NCBI GenBank assembly: GCA_964392615.1
Contig: CAYMRB010000317.1
Location: 1 to 12,051, forward strand
Origin: CAYMRB01 sp964392615
GTDB taxonomy: Bacteria; Planctomycetota; UBA8108
DNA length: 12,051 bases
Direction of reading: 5' to 3'
Shown one piece after another: positions 1 through 7,700 of the stretch. The position numbers and the translations under genes are program-made. Positions within the stretch are counted from its first letter, which is position 1. Every line of letters starts with the position of its first letter. The notes under the pieces are model-generated. The model had not been told where the DNA came from. It saw nothing but the letters and a program-made list of their open reading frames with translations, and did not search any database.

Positions 1-1633
1 CCCCGCACGCGTTGTCGATCGTGACGGAGTCGTTCGCCGGATTCGTGTCCGGAACGTCACCGGGTGTGCTCACCTCGACGCGCAGGGACGCGGAGGTCGA
101 TTCCCAGAAGGCGCTGACGACTGCGGAGTCGTTCGGCGAGACGTCGACCCTGGCATGGCGTACGAGACCGCGTGCGTCGCTGAGGGTGACCTCGGCCGGG
201 CATTCGATGTTGCCGCGGTTGCGAACCGCCACACGGACGCGGCAGACCTGACGCCGGCGCGCATTGTGATGGATGATGATCTTGCCTGGAATGTACGCCG
301 GATCGGGAGGACACGAGTCGTCGAATCCGTCGTTGCAGATCTGCAGAACCGATTCGACCTCGTCGGCGTACCACCGGGAGCGAAGCCACTCCATGGCGGC
401 TTCGTGCGCGTCGACCTTCTCCGCAAGACTCGCGCCCGCGACGAACTGCAGACGGATGTCGAACGCGTTCGGGACCGAGGGAAACGCGTTCACCACGGTC
501 GGTTCGGTGACGCCTCGCACGGCGTCCAGCGCTGCGGCGATCCTCTGCCCCTCCTGCGCGAAGTAGCCCAAGAACTCGTCGTTTCCGAGGCCCGGCTGGA
601 GCTCCTGCGTCGAAAACGACGCGGTTCTCCACGCCTCGAGATCGACCGTTGCATCCGCCACGTACGAGAAAGGCCGCCCGGTCGCGCTGCCGAAGGGGGT
701 GGTCACCAAGACGCCCGCCAAGCCCTCCTCGTTCGAAGGCGGCACGTTGAACGCGAGCGTGCCGATGTCGATCCTCTCGAGATCGAGCACGGGAACGCCC
801 TCGATCCTGACGCTCACGTCTCCTTGGAAGAAGTTGCCGCGAAGAATCGCTCGAGGACTCGTGCCGAGCGGCGCTGAGCTCGGCGACAGGCTCGTGACGA
901 TCGGCCGCGGCGTCGGGGCGAGAACGAGCGCGAAGGGCGTCGTGTCGGCGACCCACTCCACGAGCCCGTGGTGAAGGCGCAGCCGCGAGACGCCGTGGCG
1001 ACCGCGACCGAAGAAGGACCCGTCAGCGGCCGCGTCCGTTATTCCCGTGGCGACGATGGTGCGGCTGCTCTCCTCCAGCGGCGTGATCGCAGCCGTTTCC
1101 AGGTCGATCCCGGCGAACGCCCCGCCGGGCAGACAGATCATCGAGCCGTCGCGCGTGGCCCCCAGGCCCTGAAGGACGGGCTCGCTCGTCTCGCCGATCG
1201 GATTCCACGTCGGCCCCTCGACGTCGATCGAGCCGAGGACGAAGTCCCAGTCGATCGCGTAGAGCGTTCCATCCGCCGAGAACGCCATCGTCCGCAGATA
1301 CCACGGCGGCAACGTGCCGATCTCCGTAGCTTCTGCCGTACGCGGATCGACGGTGAACAGCGCGCTCGACTCGTCGGGCCCGTGCCGCGCCGAGCCGTAG
1401 ATCTCGCCCGTCAACGGGTGGGCCGCGAACGCGGTGACGAGCGAAGCGCTCAGCCCGGAGAGAGGGCCGATTTCGACGCTGTCTCCGGTCTCGAGGTCGA
1501 AGGCGACGAGCACGCCTCCGACAGTCCCGAAGACCGTCTCGCCGCGCGCGCTCTGCGCAGCGAAGACGACGATGCTGGCGACGACCGCCGCGGTCAGCGC
1601 GATGGCCCTTCGACTGATGAAGTCTCTCGACAT
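1..1633 (-). CDS. Secreted protein with propeller-like N-terminus, IPT/TIG domain and CARDB-like C-terminal segment (3' end beyond the window)
   Basis: I read this frame directly from the reverse strand. It is open from the ATG at 1633 to the left edge, giving 544 residues without a stop. The start is supported by an AAGGGG ribosome-binding site 6 nt upstream. Residues 1-31 are a signal peptide: an Arg-containing start (SRDFISRR), a hydrophobic core (IALTAAVVASIVVFAA) and a likely cleavage site near AQSARG. Residues about 32-205 carry short repeated units such as VLVAFDLETGD, LFTVDPRTAEATEIG and TLYAIDWDF, typical of beta-propeller secreted proteins. Residues about 238-325 form an IPT/TIG immunoglobulin-like domain (start VTSLSPSSAPLG, then GNFFQGDVSVRIEGVPV, end VLVTTPFGSATG). 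Residues about 458-544 (CRVRVAVRNRGNIECPAEV, then DVPDTNPANDS) resemble a CARDB-type adhesion module. Cysteines at the IC...SC...VC positions of the C-terminal half could form disulfides. It is probably exported to the periplasm or surface. No catalytic motif was seen and the ligand is unknown. Confidence 0.88.
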   Translation of the reverse strand, partial: MSRDFISRRAIALTAAVVASIVVFAAQSARGETVFGTVGGVLVAFDLETGDSVEIGPLSGLSASLVTAFAAHPLTGEIYGSARHGPDESSALFTVDPRTAEATEIGTLPPWYLRTMAFSADGTLYAIDWDFVLGSIDVEGPTWNPIGETSEPVLQGLGATRDGSMICLPGGAFAGIDLETAAITPLEESSRTIVATGITDAAADGSFFGRGRHGVSRLRLHHGLVEWVADTTPFALVLAPTPRPIVTSLSPSSAPLGTSPRAILRGNFFQGDVSVRIEGVPVLDLERIDIGTLAFNVPPSNEEGLAGVLVTTPFGSATGRPFSYVADATVDLEAWRTASFSTQELQPGLGNDEFLGYFAQEGQRIAAALDAVRGVTEPTVVNAFPSVPNAFDIRLQFVAGASLAEKVDAHEAAMEWLRSRWYADEVESVLQICNDGFDDSCPPDPAYIPGKIIIHHNARRRQVCRVRVAVRNRGNIECPAEVTLSDARGLVRHARVDVSPNDSAVVSAFWESTSASLRVEVSTPGDVPDTNPANDSVTIDNACG

Positions 1634-1663
1634 CGGCAACCCCTTCCCGACGCCCTTCGGCGC

Positions 1664-1676
1664 CGCGCAATGCGCG
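1664..1676. promoter_or_regulatory. 13-bp inverted repeat in the 5' leader of the secreted IPT protein
   Basis: CGCGCA-A-TGCGCG is a perfect 6-bp inverted repeat around a single centre base. It lies 30 bases upstream of the start codon of the minus-strand secreted protein, downstream of that gene's candidate promoter. It could be an operator or a leader structure. GC-only palindromes arise easily in this genome, so support is weak. Confidence 0.25.
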
Positions 1677-1721
1677 AACGCGATCTGCCGCGAAACGAGC
1701 CAACTCCTGTCCACGCCGTCC

Positions 1722-1750
1722 ACGATCTCAGCGCCTGCGGAGGATGTCAA
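1722..1750 (-). promoter_or_regulatory. Candidate sigma-70-type promoter for the minus-strand secreted protein
   Basis: On the minus strand a perfect TTGACA (1750-1745) is followed after 17 bases by GATCGT (1727-1722). The -35 box is excellent but the -10 box matches TATAAT at only 3 of 6 positions. It would give a leader of roughly 80 nt before the ATG at 1633. It sits back to back with the candidate promoter of the phosphorylase gene. Confidence 0.3.
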
Positions 1751-1775
1751 CTTCGAGACGCGAGGTGCAGAGCCG

Positions 1776-1805
1776 TTGAGTCCGCGCCCGCCGGCCTGCT
1801 ATCCT
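1776..1805 (+). promoter_or_regulatory. Candidate promoter for the nucleoside phosphorylase-thiolase unit
   Basis: TTGAGT (1776-1781) and TATCCT (1800-1805) are separated by 18 bases. Each matches its sigma-70 consensus at 4 of 6 positions. Transcription would begin near 1812, about 50 nt before the GTG start at 1861. This is the best -35/-10 pair I found on the plus strand of this divergent spacer. Confidence 0.35.
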
Positions 1806-1860
1806 CTGCTCGCCGCGACCGCTCGACGCCTTTCCATCTCACCGACTCGAGGTATCCGCC

Positions 1861-2694
1861 GTGTTCCTGGGCCGACACACCTGCCTGCCGTGGCTCTTCG
1901 AGAGCGATGCTCTCTCCGCCGTGCCGCTTCTCTCATCGCGCGCCGCACCCCGCGACGTCATCGTCGTCGGCGATCGCCGCCGCGTCGCGCGCCTCCTGCG
2001 CCATCTCGACGACGCGATGGACCTGTCCGCTTTCAGCGGTGAGAACATCGGCGAGCTCGCCGCGGGCCGCGTCGCGGTCGGCGTCGGAACGACGGGATCG
2101 CTGCCGGTCCTCGTCGTCGAGACGCAGATGGGCGGACCGGCCGTCGAGATCATCGTGCGCGAGATCCTCGACGAGAGCTTCCACCCCGACGGACCGCGTT
2201 CGATCATCCGCGTCGGCACGTGCGGCACGCTCGAGGTCGAGGGCAAGGTGCCGCCGCTGTGCATCGGCAGCCATGCGACGGGCTGGTCGAACACGATCGA
2301 GCAGACCGAGCGCGGCGTGCTAGCGGGGTGGGAGGACGGCAGCGATCCGCCCGTGCTCGAGTGCACACCGGAAGTCATCAAGGCGATGCAGGCCGCCGCC
2401 GCCGAGATCGCCCCCGGCGTCTTCGCGGCGACCGGCGGCGCCTTCAGCAAGGACTCGCTCTACTCGGAGCAGGACACGGAGTTCGCCGCGATTCTCCGTC
2501 GCCTCGGGTGCGTCGCGACCGAGATGGAGATCTCGACGATCGGCCCGCTCGCACAGAGGCTCGGCGTCGCGTGGGGCTGCGTCCTCGCATCCGGCGGCGT
2601 CGTCCCGGACGGACCGTGGCTGCCGCCGGACGAGATTGCACGCAACGAAGACCGCGCGATCGAGGTCGCGCTCAGCGCGATTCGTCGACTGTAG
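1861..2694 (+). CDS. Nucleoside phosphorylase, uridine phosphorylase-like (PNP/UDP family 1)
   Basis: The 277-residue product is a cytoplasmic enzyme that splits a nucleoside with phosphate into free base plus ribose-1-phosphate, for pyrimidine or purine salvage. The GTG start is preceded by GAGG with 8 nt spacing. Visible family marks are the N-terminal phosphate-site strand and loop VIVVGDRRRVARLL (about residues 34-47), the strand VVETQMGGPAVEIIVREIL (about 83-101) and the phosphate-binding segment RVGTCG (R117-G122). ATEMEIS (E221, M222, E223) is the segment whose glutamate contacts the ribose hydroxyls in this family. FSKDSLYSEQD precedes it, where family members carry the substrate-selecting loop. 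Length is normal for the family (about 250-280). It looks more like uridine phosphorylases than trimeric purine enzymes, but base specificity cannot be read from sequence alone. The thiolase gene follows after 48 nt, so the two are probably cotranscribed. Confidence 0.9.
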   Translation: MFLGRHTCLPWLFESDALSAVPLLSSRAAPRDVIVVGDRRRVARLLRHLDDAMDLSAFSGENIGELAAGRVAVGVGTTGSLPVLVVETQMGGPAVEIIVREILDESFHPDGPRSIIRVGTCGTLEVEGKVPPLCIGSHATGWSNTIEQTERGVLAGWEDGSDPPVLECTPEVIKAMQAAAAEIAPGVFAATGGAFSKDSLYSEQDTEFAAILRRLGCVATEMEISTIGPLAQRLGVAWGCVLASGGVVPDGPWLPPDEIARNEDRAIEVALSAIRRL

Positions 2695-2742
2695 GATCGA
2701 TTCAGCCGGACCGGGCAGACCGCTCGATCAAAGGAGTCCATC

Positions 2743-3924
2743 ATGCTCGCAGACGTCTTTCTCGGCCCCGGCGCCCGAACGCCGATCGGCGGTTTCTCCG
2801 GAGCGCTGGCGGCTAAGCCCGCGCCGGAGCTCGGCAGCGTCGCCATCCGCGCCGCGTTGGAGCGCGCCGGCCTGACGGGTGAGCGGGTCGACGAGGTCAT
2901 CTTCGGCAACGTGCTGAGCGCGGGACTCGGGCAAAACGTCGCGCGGCAGGCAACGCTCGGCGCCGGCTTGCCGCACGCGGTCGGCGCGACGACGGTCAAC
3001 AAGGTCTGCGGTTCCGGCCTCAAGGCCGTCATGCTCGCCGCCCAGGCGATCCAATGCGGTGACGCGTCGGTCGTCGTGGCGGGCGGCACGGAGAACATGT
3101 CGTCCGCGCCGTATCTGCTCAAGAAGGCCCGCTCGGGCTATCGCATGGGCAATGGCCAGCTCATCGACTCGATGGTCCACGATGGGCTGTGGGACGTGTA
3201 CAACGACATGCACATGGGGATGTGCGGCGATCGCTGCGCCGAGGAGTACGGCTTCACGCGCGAGGATCAGGACGACTACGCGGTCGCGAGCTACCAGCGC
3301 GCCCTGGCGGCGATGGACGACGGCGTCGCGACCGCCGAGATCGTCCCGGTGGATATCGTCGGCCGCAAGGGCACGGTGACCGTCGACGAAGACGAAGAGC
3401 CGCGTCGCTTCGACGAGGGGAAGCTGCGCAAGCTGCGCCCCGCGTTCGGCAAGGGCGGTACCGTGACGGCCGGCAACGCGTCGAGCATCAACGACGGCGC
3501 GGCGGCGATTGCGGTCCTGTCGAAGGCTGCGGTCGAATCGCTCGGCGTCGCGCCGCGCGCGCGAGTGCTCGGCTACGCGACCGCGGCGATCGAGCCGGAA
3601 CGCTTCACGGTCGCGCCGATCCATGCGATCCGCAAGCTGCTCGACGCGCTATCGATCCAGGCCGCGGACGTCGACGTGTTCGAGATCAACGAGGCTTTCT
3701 CGGTCGTGCCGATGGCCGCGATGAAGGACCTCGACCTCCCCCACGAGAAGGTCAACGTGCTCGGCGGCGCGGTCGCGATCGGTCACCCGATCGGCGCCAG
3801 CGGCACGCGGACGCTCGTGACGCTTCTGAACGCACTCGAGCAGCGCGGAGGCAAGATCGGCATCGACGCGCTCTGCATCGGCGGTGGCGAGGCGGTGGCG
3901 ATGGCGGTCGAGCGCTGCGGGTAG
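2743..3924 (+). CDS. Acetyl-CoA C-acetyltransferase (biosynthetic-type thiolase)
   Basis: This 393-residue thiolase should condense two acetyl-CoA into acetoacetyl-CoA, or run the reverse cleavage. Likely uses are polyhydroxyalkanoate, ketone-body or short-chain fatty acid metabolism in the cytoplasm. The ATG has a strong AAGGAG (2731-2736) 6 nt upstream. Catalytic residues fall at the same numbers as in the Zoogloea ramigera enzyme: nucleophile C89 in VNKVCGSGLK, N316 in INEAF, H348 in GGAVAIGHPIGASG and C378 in LCIGGG. Length is exactly typical. One oddity is the C-terminal motif, which reads CIGGGEAVAM where most thiolases have CIGGGxGxAM. The glycine after the variable position is therefore Ala384, and the variable position is Glu383. 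It lies 48 nt behind the phosphorylase gene, with no obvious terminator between them, and a strong hairpin follows its stop. Chain-length specificity is not decided, so I give no gene symbol. Confidence 0.95.
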   Translation: MLADVFLGPGARTPIGGFSGALAAKPAPELGSVAIRAALERAGLTGERVDEVIFGNVLSAGLGQNVARQATLGAGLPHAVGATTVNKVCGSGLKAVMLAAQAIQCGDASVVVAGGTENMSSAPYLLKKARSGYRMGNGQLIDSMVHDGLWDVYNDMHMGMCGDRCAEEYGFTREDQDDYAVASYQRALAAMDDGVATAEIVPVDIVGRKGTVTVDEDEEPRRFDEGKLRKLRPAFGKGGTVTAGNASSINDGAAAIAVLSKAAVESLGVAPRARVLGYATAAIEPERFTVAPIHAIRKLLDALSIQAADVDVFEINEAFSVVPMAAMKDLDLPHEKVNVLGGAVAIGHPIGASGTRTLVTLLNALEQRGGKIGIDALCIGGGEAVAMAVERCG

Positions 3925-3936
3925 GCCATGCGAAGA

Positions 3937-3978
3937 GCCCGTGACCAACGTGCGTTCGTTGGTCGTCCGTGACACGGG
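3937..3978 (+). terminator. Hairpin after the thiolase gene, probable terminator without a clear T-tract
   Basis: GACCAACG (3943-3950) pairs perfectly with CGTTGGTC (3957-3964) around a 6-nt loop and can be extended by two G-T pairs. An outer CCCGTG (3937-3942) can instead pair with CACGGG (3973-3978). The structure begins 13 nt after the thiolase stop. No T-run follows, so it may be a processing or stability element or act with Rho rather than as a classical intrinsic terminator. Confidence 0.45.
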
Positions 3979-4226
3979 AGAACCTGGGGGCTCCCCTCTG
4001 GGGCTATCGTGGCGAGCTCAGCTCGGATGGCGTGGTTCTTCCGGATTCGATGTTGACGTTCGTGGCGCTAACGATATGGAGTTCCGGACGATAGTATCCA
4101 GGACCACATCATGCCTCATGCGGACGACGCAGGACGTTTTGTCCAGCTTCTGACCGGGCACCAGTCCGTCCTGCGGGACGAACCGTTTGTGATCGAAACC
4201 GCCGCGGGCAACGCGCAGACCCGCGG
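3979..4226. other. Intergenic stretch with no convincing gene
   Basis: No recognisable protein-coding content was seen on either strand. A short G-run/C-run cluster (3986-4003) can fold into small alternative hairpins. An open frame from ATG 4111 (65 codons) runs into the DUF3160 relic in a different frame. It has no family signature and could be decayed upstream coding sequence. Together with the relic and the leader that follow, the region from 3925 to 4741 holds no intact gene. Confidence 0.5.
4053..4080 (+). promoter_or_regulatory. Weak candidate promoter upstream of the DUF3160 relic
   Basis: TTGACG (4053-4058) and TATGGA (4075-4080) are separated by 16 bases. The -35 matches 5 of 6 consensus bases and the -10 about 3 of 6. 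If real it would transcribe only the decayed region and possibly read on into the large operon. It may be the leftover promoter of the lost DUF3160 gene. Confidence 0.2.
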
Positions 4227-4487
4227 AAGACGACCATCGTCGCTGACGTCCACACCGACCAAAACAGCAGGCAGTGTCTGGAGGAGGGCACCGGCAACGT
4301 CGACATGATCGTGGCCTGCTACCTCCAGCCCGACGGCCGGCTGGTGCTAGGCGCCGGCCCGGTGCTGAGCTACTACGAGTTCAAGCACCCGATGAGCGAT
4401 CGCCTGACCGACGAGAAGTGGCGGGAGATGCTCAAGAGCGATGCGCCCGAACAACCCGACTGGACTGCCGGTTATCGAGCGAAGTAG
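4227..4487 (+). pseudogene. C-terminal relic of a DUF3160-family protein
   Basis: The frame beginning KTTIVADVHTDQNSRQ at 4227 and ending at TAG 4485-4487 gives 86 residues. They match, from memory of the family, the extreme C-terminus of DUF3160 proteins. The family marks are the ADVHTD segment, the CLEEGTGNVDMIVA stretch, a GPVLSYYEFKHPMSDRLTDE block, and a final PDWTAGY. Full DUF3160 proteins are several hundred residues long, and nothing recognisable of the rest remains upstream. The only in-frame ATG that could start it (4305) leaves 60 codons and lacks a good ribosome-binding site. The codons are still clean and the stop is natural, so decay may be recent. It could also be a genuine small protein, but truncation by deletion or frameshift near 4212-4226, where the open frame changes, is more likely. 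Full-length members are usually exported. Their function is unknown. Confidence 0.75.
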
Positions 4488-4741
4488 TGACGGATAGCGG
4501 AGGGTACGCTCTGGCGACCTGACGGCGGTGCACGTGCCCGACGAGACCGCCTCGGCCGAGCTTCGCTCCTTCCGGCCCCGTCTCTCGGTCCGGCGCAGTA
4601 CTCCGGGCTTGCCGGAGATGCAGCGCTGCAGCAGCCCCGCCGGGCTCGATGGCGGTTCGGGCTCGTTGTGTCTACCGCGCACTTCGGTGACAATCACGCC
4701 GGTGGCACGGCTCACCCGCACATCGACAGGAGGAATCCACG
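4488..4741 (+). promoter_or_regulatory. Leader region of the large operon: hairpin, 12-bp palindrome, promoter candidate and ribosome-binding site
   Basis: This 254-bp stretch shows no coding signature. It contains a perfect hairpin CTCCGG-GCTTG-CCGGAG (4601-4617), immediately followed by the 12-bp perfect palindrome TGCAGCGCTGCA (4619-4630). The best promoter pair is TTGTGT (4666-4671) with a 17-base spacer and GACAAT (4689-4694), matching 3 and 4 of 6 consensus bases. The palindrome would then sit about 36 bp upstream of the -35 box, a usual position for an activator site. A near-ideal AGGAGG (4728-4733) lies 8 nt before the GTG start at 4742. Confidence 0.4.
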
Positions 4742-7700
4742 GTGACACGACCGACCCGGACCTCGCTGCGCGGTTCACGTGGGGCTCTCCGCTCATCGTC
4801 TGCGAGCGTGATCGCTCTCCTGTCGCTGGCTCTGCCCACGCCGACCCGCGGCGAAGGAGCGCTGGTCGGCCATTGGACGCTCGACGGAGCCGATCGTGGC
4901 GTGGTTGCCGATGCTGCGAGCCCCGCGTTGTCCGGCCGCGCCGTCGGATTCGACGTGGCCAAGCACACGGTGCCGGGCAAGATCGGCCGAGCGATCCGCT
5001 TTCCGGCCGGCGGCTCCATCCGCCTCGACCAGCATGCCGCCTCCCTGGGCAAGCTGTCCGACTTCACGGTATCGATGTGGATCCGCTACGACGGCGGGGC
5101 CAGCCGCCAGCTGTTCACGTTCTCGGACGGCACGCTGACGCGTCGCGTACAGACGGAGGTCCACCAAGGAGCTCTCGGGTTCGGCTGGCAGGATGGCGGG
5201 GCGTTCCGAAACGTCATGACGAAGCCGCTCTCGTGGCAACCGGGTCGGTGGTATCACGTCGTGTTCGCGAACAGCAGCCGGACGGGCAAGTCGATCCTCC
5301 GGTCGAACGATCTCGTGTGGAAGACCCACGCTGACACGCTGTCGCCGGCTGGCCTGGGGGCGCCGGTCAAAAGCGTGCAGATCGGATCGCTCAACGGCGA
5401 GTATCCGTTCAACGGCTGCATCGACGATGTCCGACTCTACGACTCGGCGTTGCCGCTGTCGGAGCAGTTGGCTCTCTACGATGCGTCAGAGCGCACGCCG
5501 CTCGACCCCGATCACGTTTCGGCCAGGGCCGCGTTGATCGACAACCAACGTCGACTGGAGGCCTCGCGTCGAGCTCGTGAGCAGTTCCTCCTTCGCGAGG
5601 CTCCGCAGCTGAGCGCGAGCGAGCGTCAGCGGAAACTCGAGTGGCTCTTCCAGTGCGAGGACGACGATCTGCTCACGCGCTGTGACAAGGAGATCCGCTG
5701 GACTCGCGAGATGATCGGCCGACTTCGGAGTCGGGACGACGCCCCCGACCTGTCGGACGCCTCGGCCGCGCTGGACCGAATCGACCGAGAGGCTTCCCTC
5801 AACCGGGTCGCGATCGACGCCGCCGAGAGTCGCCGGCTCTACTTCGAGGTCCGGAGCGTGAAGCGCCAGGTGATGCTCGAGCGTCCGGAGATCGACTTCT
5901 CCGCCATCATCTGTGTCGACACTCCATACCCGCACCGCAGCCCGCAAACGCACGGCACGTTCCAGCAGACGGAGTGGGTGCACGAGAGCCGATTCCGCAG
6001 CGAAATGTGCGCCTCGCACGGGGCGCAGCTCGTCGTCCTGGACGATGTCGCGCATGCCCCGGCACCGCGACGACTGGCGCCGAGCGATGCACTCGGCCGC
6101 TCGGTCGCCATGCTCAGCTTCGACCTCTCCTTCGATGGCCGTCGGGCCTTGTTCTGCATGAAGCCCGAAGATGAGAAGGCGTACCATCTGTACGAGGTCA
6201 ACATCGACGGAACGGGCTTCCGACAGGTGACGTTCGGCGAATACAGCGATATCGATCCGATCTACCTGGGCGGTGATCGCTATCTGTTCCTGTCGACACG
6301 AGCCGAGGTCTACGCCCAGTGTGGCATGTGGGCGCGCTCCTACATTCAGACTCGGTGCGATTCGAGCGGCCAGAATATCTACATTCTCTCGCCCGGGACG
6401 GAGCCGGAGTACTCGCCGTCATTGCTCGACGATGGACGGATTCTCTCGACCCGTTGGGAATACATCGACAAGTTCGCGAACCGGATCCAATCGCTCTGGA
6501 CGATGCGACCGGACGGCACGGGAGCCGCGACGCTGTGGGGCAATCAAAGCGTCATTCCCGACCACCTGGGGGAGGCGCGCCAGATCCCGGGCACGTCGAA
6601 GGTGATGTTCAACGGCTTCGGTCACCACGATGTCTGGGTGGGCTGCATCGGCGTCGTCGATTCGACGCAAGGACTGAACTTCCCCGCCGGCATCTGGAAG
6701 GTCACGCAGGAGATGCCCTGGCCCGAGGTCGGCGACGGTCCGATCGCGACGCCGGGCCTGGCGGAGCCGTACCATACGTCGGGCAGGTACGCGGGCTACA
6801 AGACGCCCTATCCGCTCAGCGAAGAGCTGTTCCTCGTCTCCGCTCGGACCGGTGGGATGTGGGTCGGGGGAATGCGCTCCGCTCACGATCCGAACATCGG
6901 GAAGTTCAAGCTGTACCTGATGGACATCCACGGCAACCGCGAGCTGCTCTACGAAGGCGAGAGGAACGTGCTGTACGCCCAGCCGCTGCGCTCGCGGAAG
7001 AGTCCCCCGGCTTTGCCCGACCGCGCCGACATGCCCGGCTCGGAGCGACACAGCCCGACGGTCCGACCCGGGGTCTTCTTCTCGACCGACGTGTTCGAGG
7101 GCACGGCGCCGGAAGTCCGCGAGCGGGGCAGATACCTGCGGATCATCGAGAGCATGCCGAAGAACTACTCGGTCGGCATCGTCCACTCCGGCGGCAAGCC
7201 GTTCGGCAGCGAGGGGCCGAACACGGCCTGGGGAGCCTGGGGCGAGAAGTTCCTGCGAGACAAGACGCCGACGCCGACGACGGACCTCACATGGGGAGAC
7301 GGAGCGGTCGTCCAGGGACCTGTCACGAGCGTCACCGGGCCGTTGGGCGTCAAGAAGATCCACGGCGTCGTGCCGATTCGCGAGGACGGCTCGGTTTGTT
7401 TCGAGGTGCCGCCAGCTCGGATGCTCTACTTCCAGGTGCTCGACGAGCACTATCGAGCCGTCCACACGATGCGGTCCTGGGTCTCGGCGCGGCCGGGCGA
7501 ATACCGCGGCTGCACCGGTTGCCACGAGGCTCACAACACGAGCCCGGCGGCCAAGTCCGCGCCGGTCAGAGCTCTGCGGCCCGCCGACGAGATCGAGCCC
7601 CCGCCGTGGGGAGTTCGATCGCGGTCGTATGTCCGGGCCGTTCAGCCGATCTTCGATCGCGCCGGTGCCGAGTGCCATCAGGCGGGGGGAAGGGCCACGG

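Noticed and set aside
57..956. 299-codon minus-strand open frame in the first kilobase
   Set aside because: It is on the same strand as the secreted IPT protein but in a different frame, with Arg-rich composition. The IPT frame is open over 544 codons with a signal peptide and a recognisable domain.
968..2323. 451-codon plus-strand open frame
   Set aside because: Its product is Arg/Ser/Ala-rich low-complexity sequence with no domain. It lies antisense to the secreted IPT gene and overlaps the phosphorylase in another frame, so it is a high-GC shadow.
2695..2729. GATCGA...TCGATC inverted repeat between the phosphorylase and thiolase genes
   Set aside because: Only 6 bp with a loop of over 20 bases, and GATCG words are common throughout this sequence. 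No T-run follows, so I do not call it a terminator or operator.
4703..4720. Possible sigma-54 promoter starting TGGCACG upstream of the large operon
   Set aside because: The -24 half looks good, but the GC of the -12 element is not 10 bases after the GG, which sigma-54 requires.
4528..5334. 268-codon plus-strand open frame starting in the leader of the large operon
   Set aside because: It overlaps the LamG region in another frame and becomes Arg/Pro-rich. There is no family match and no good ribosome-binding site.
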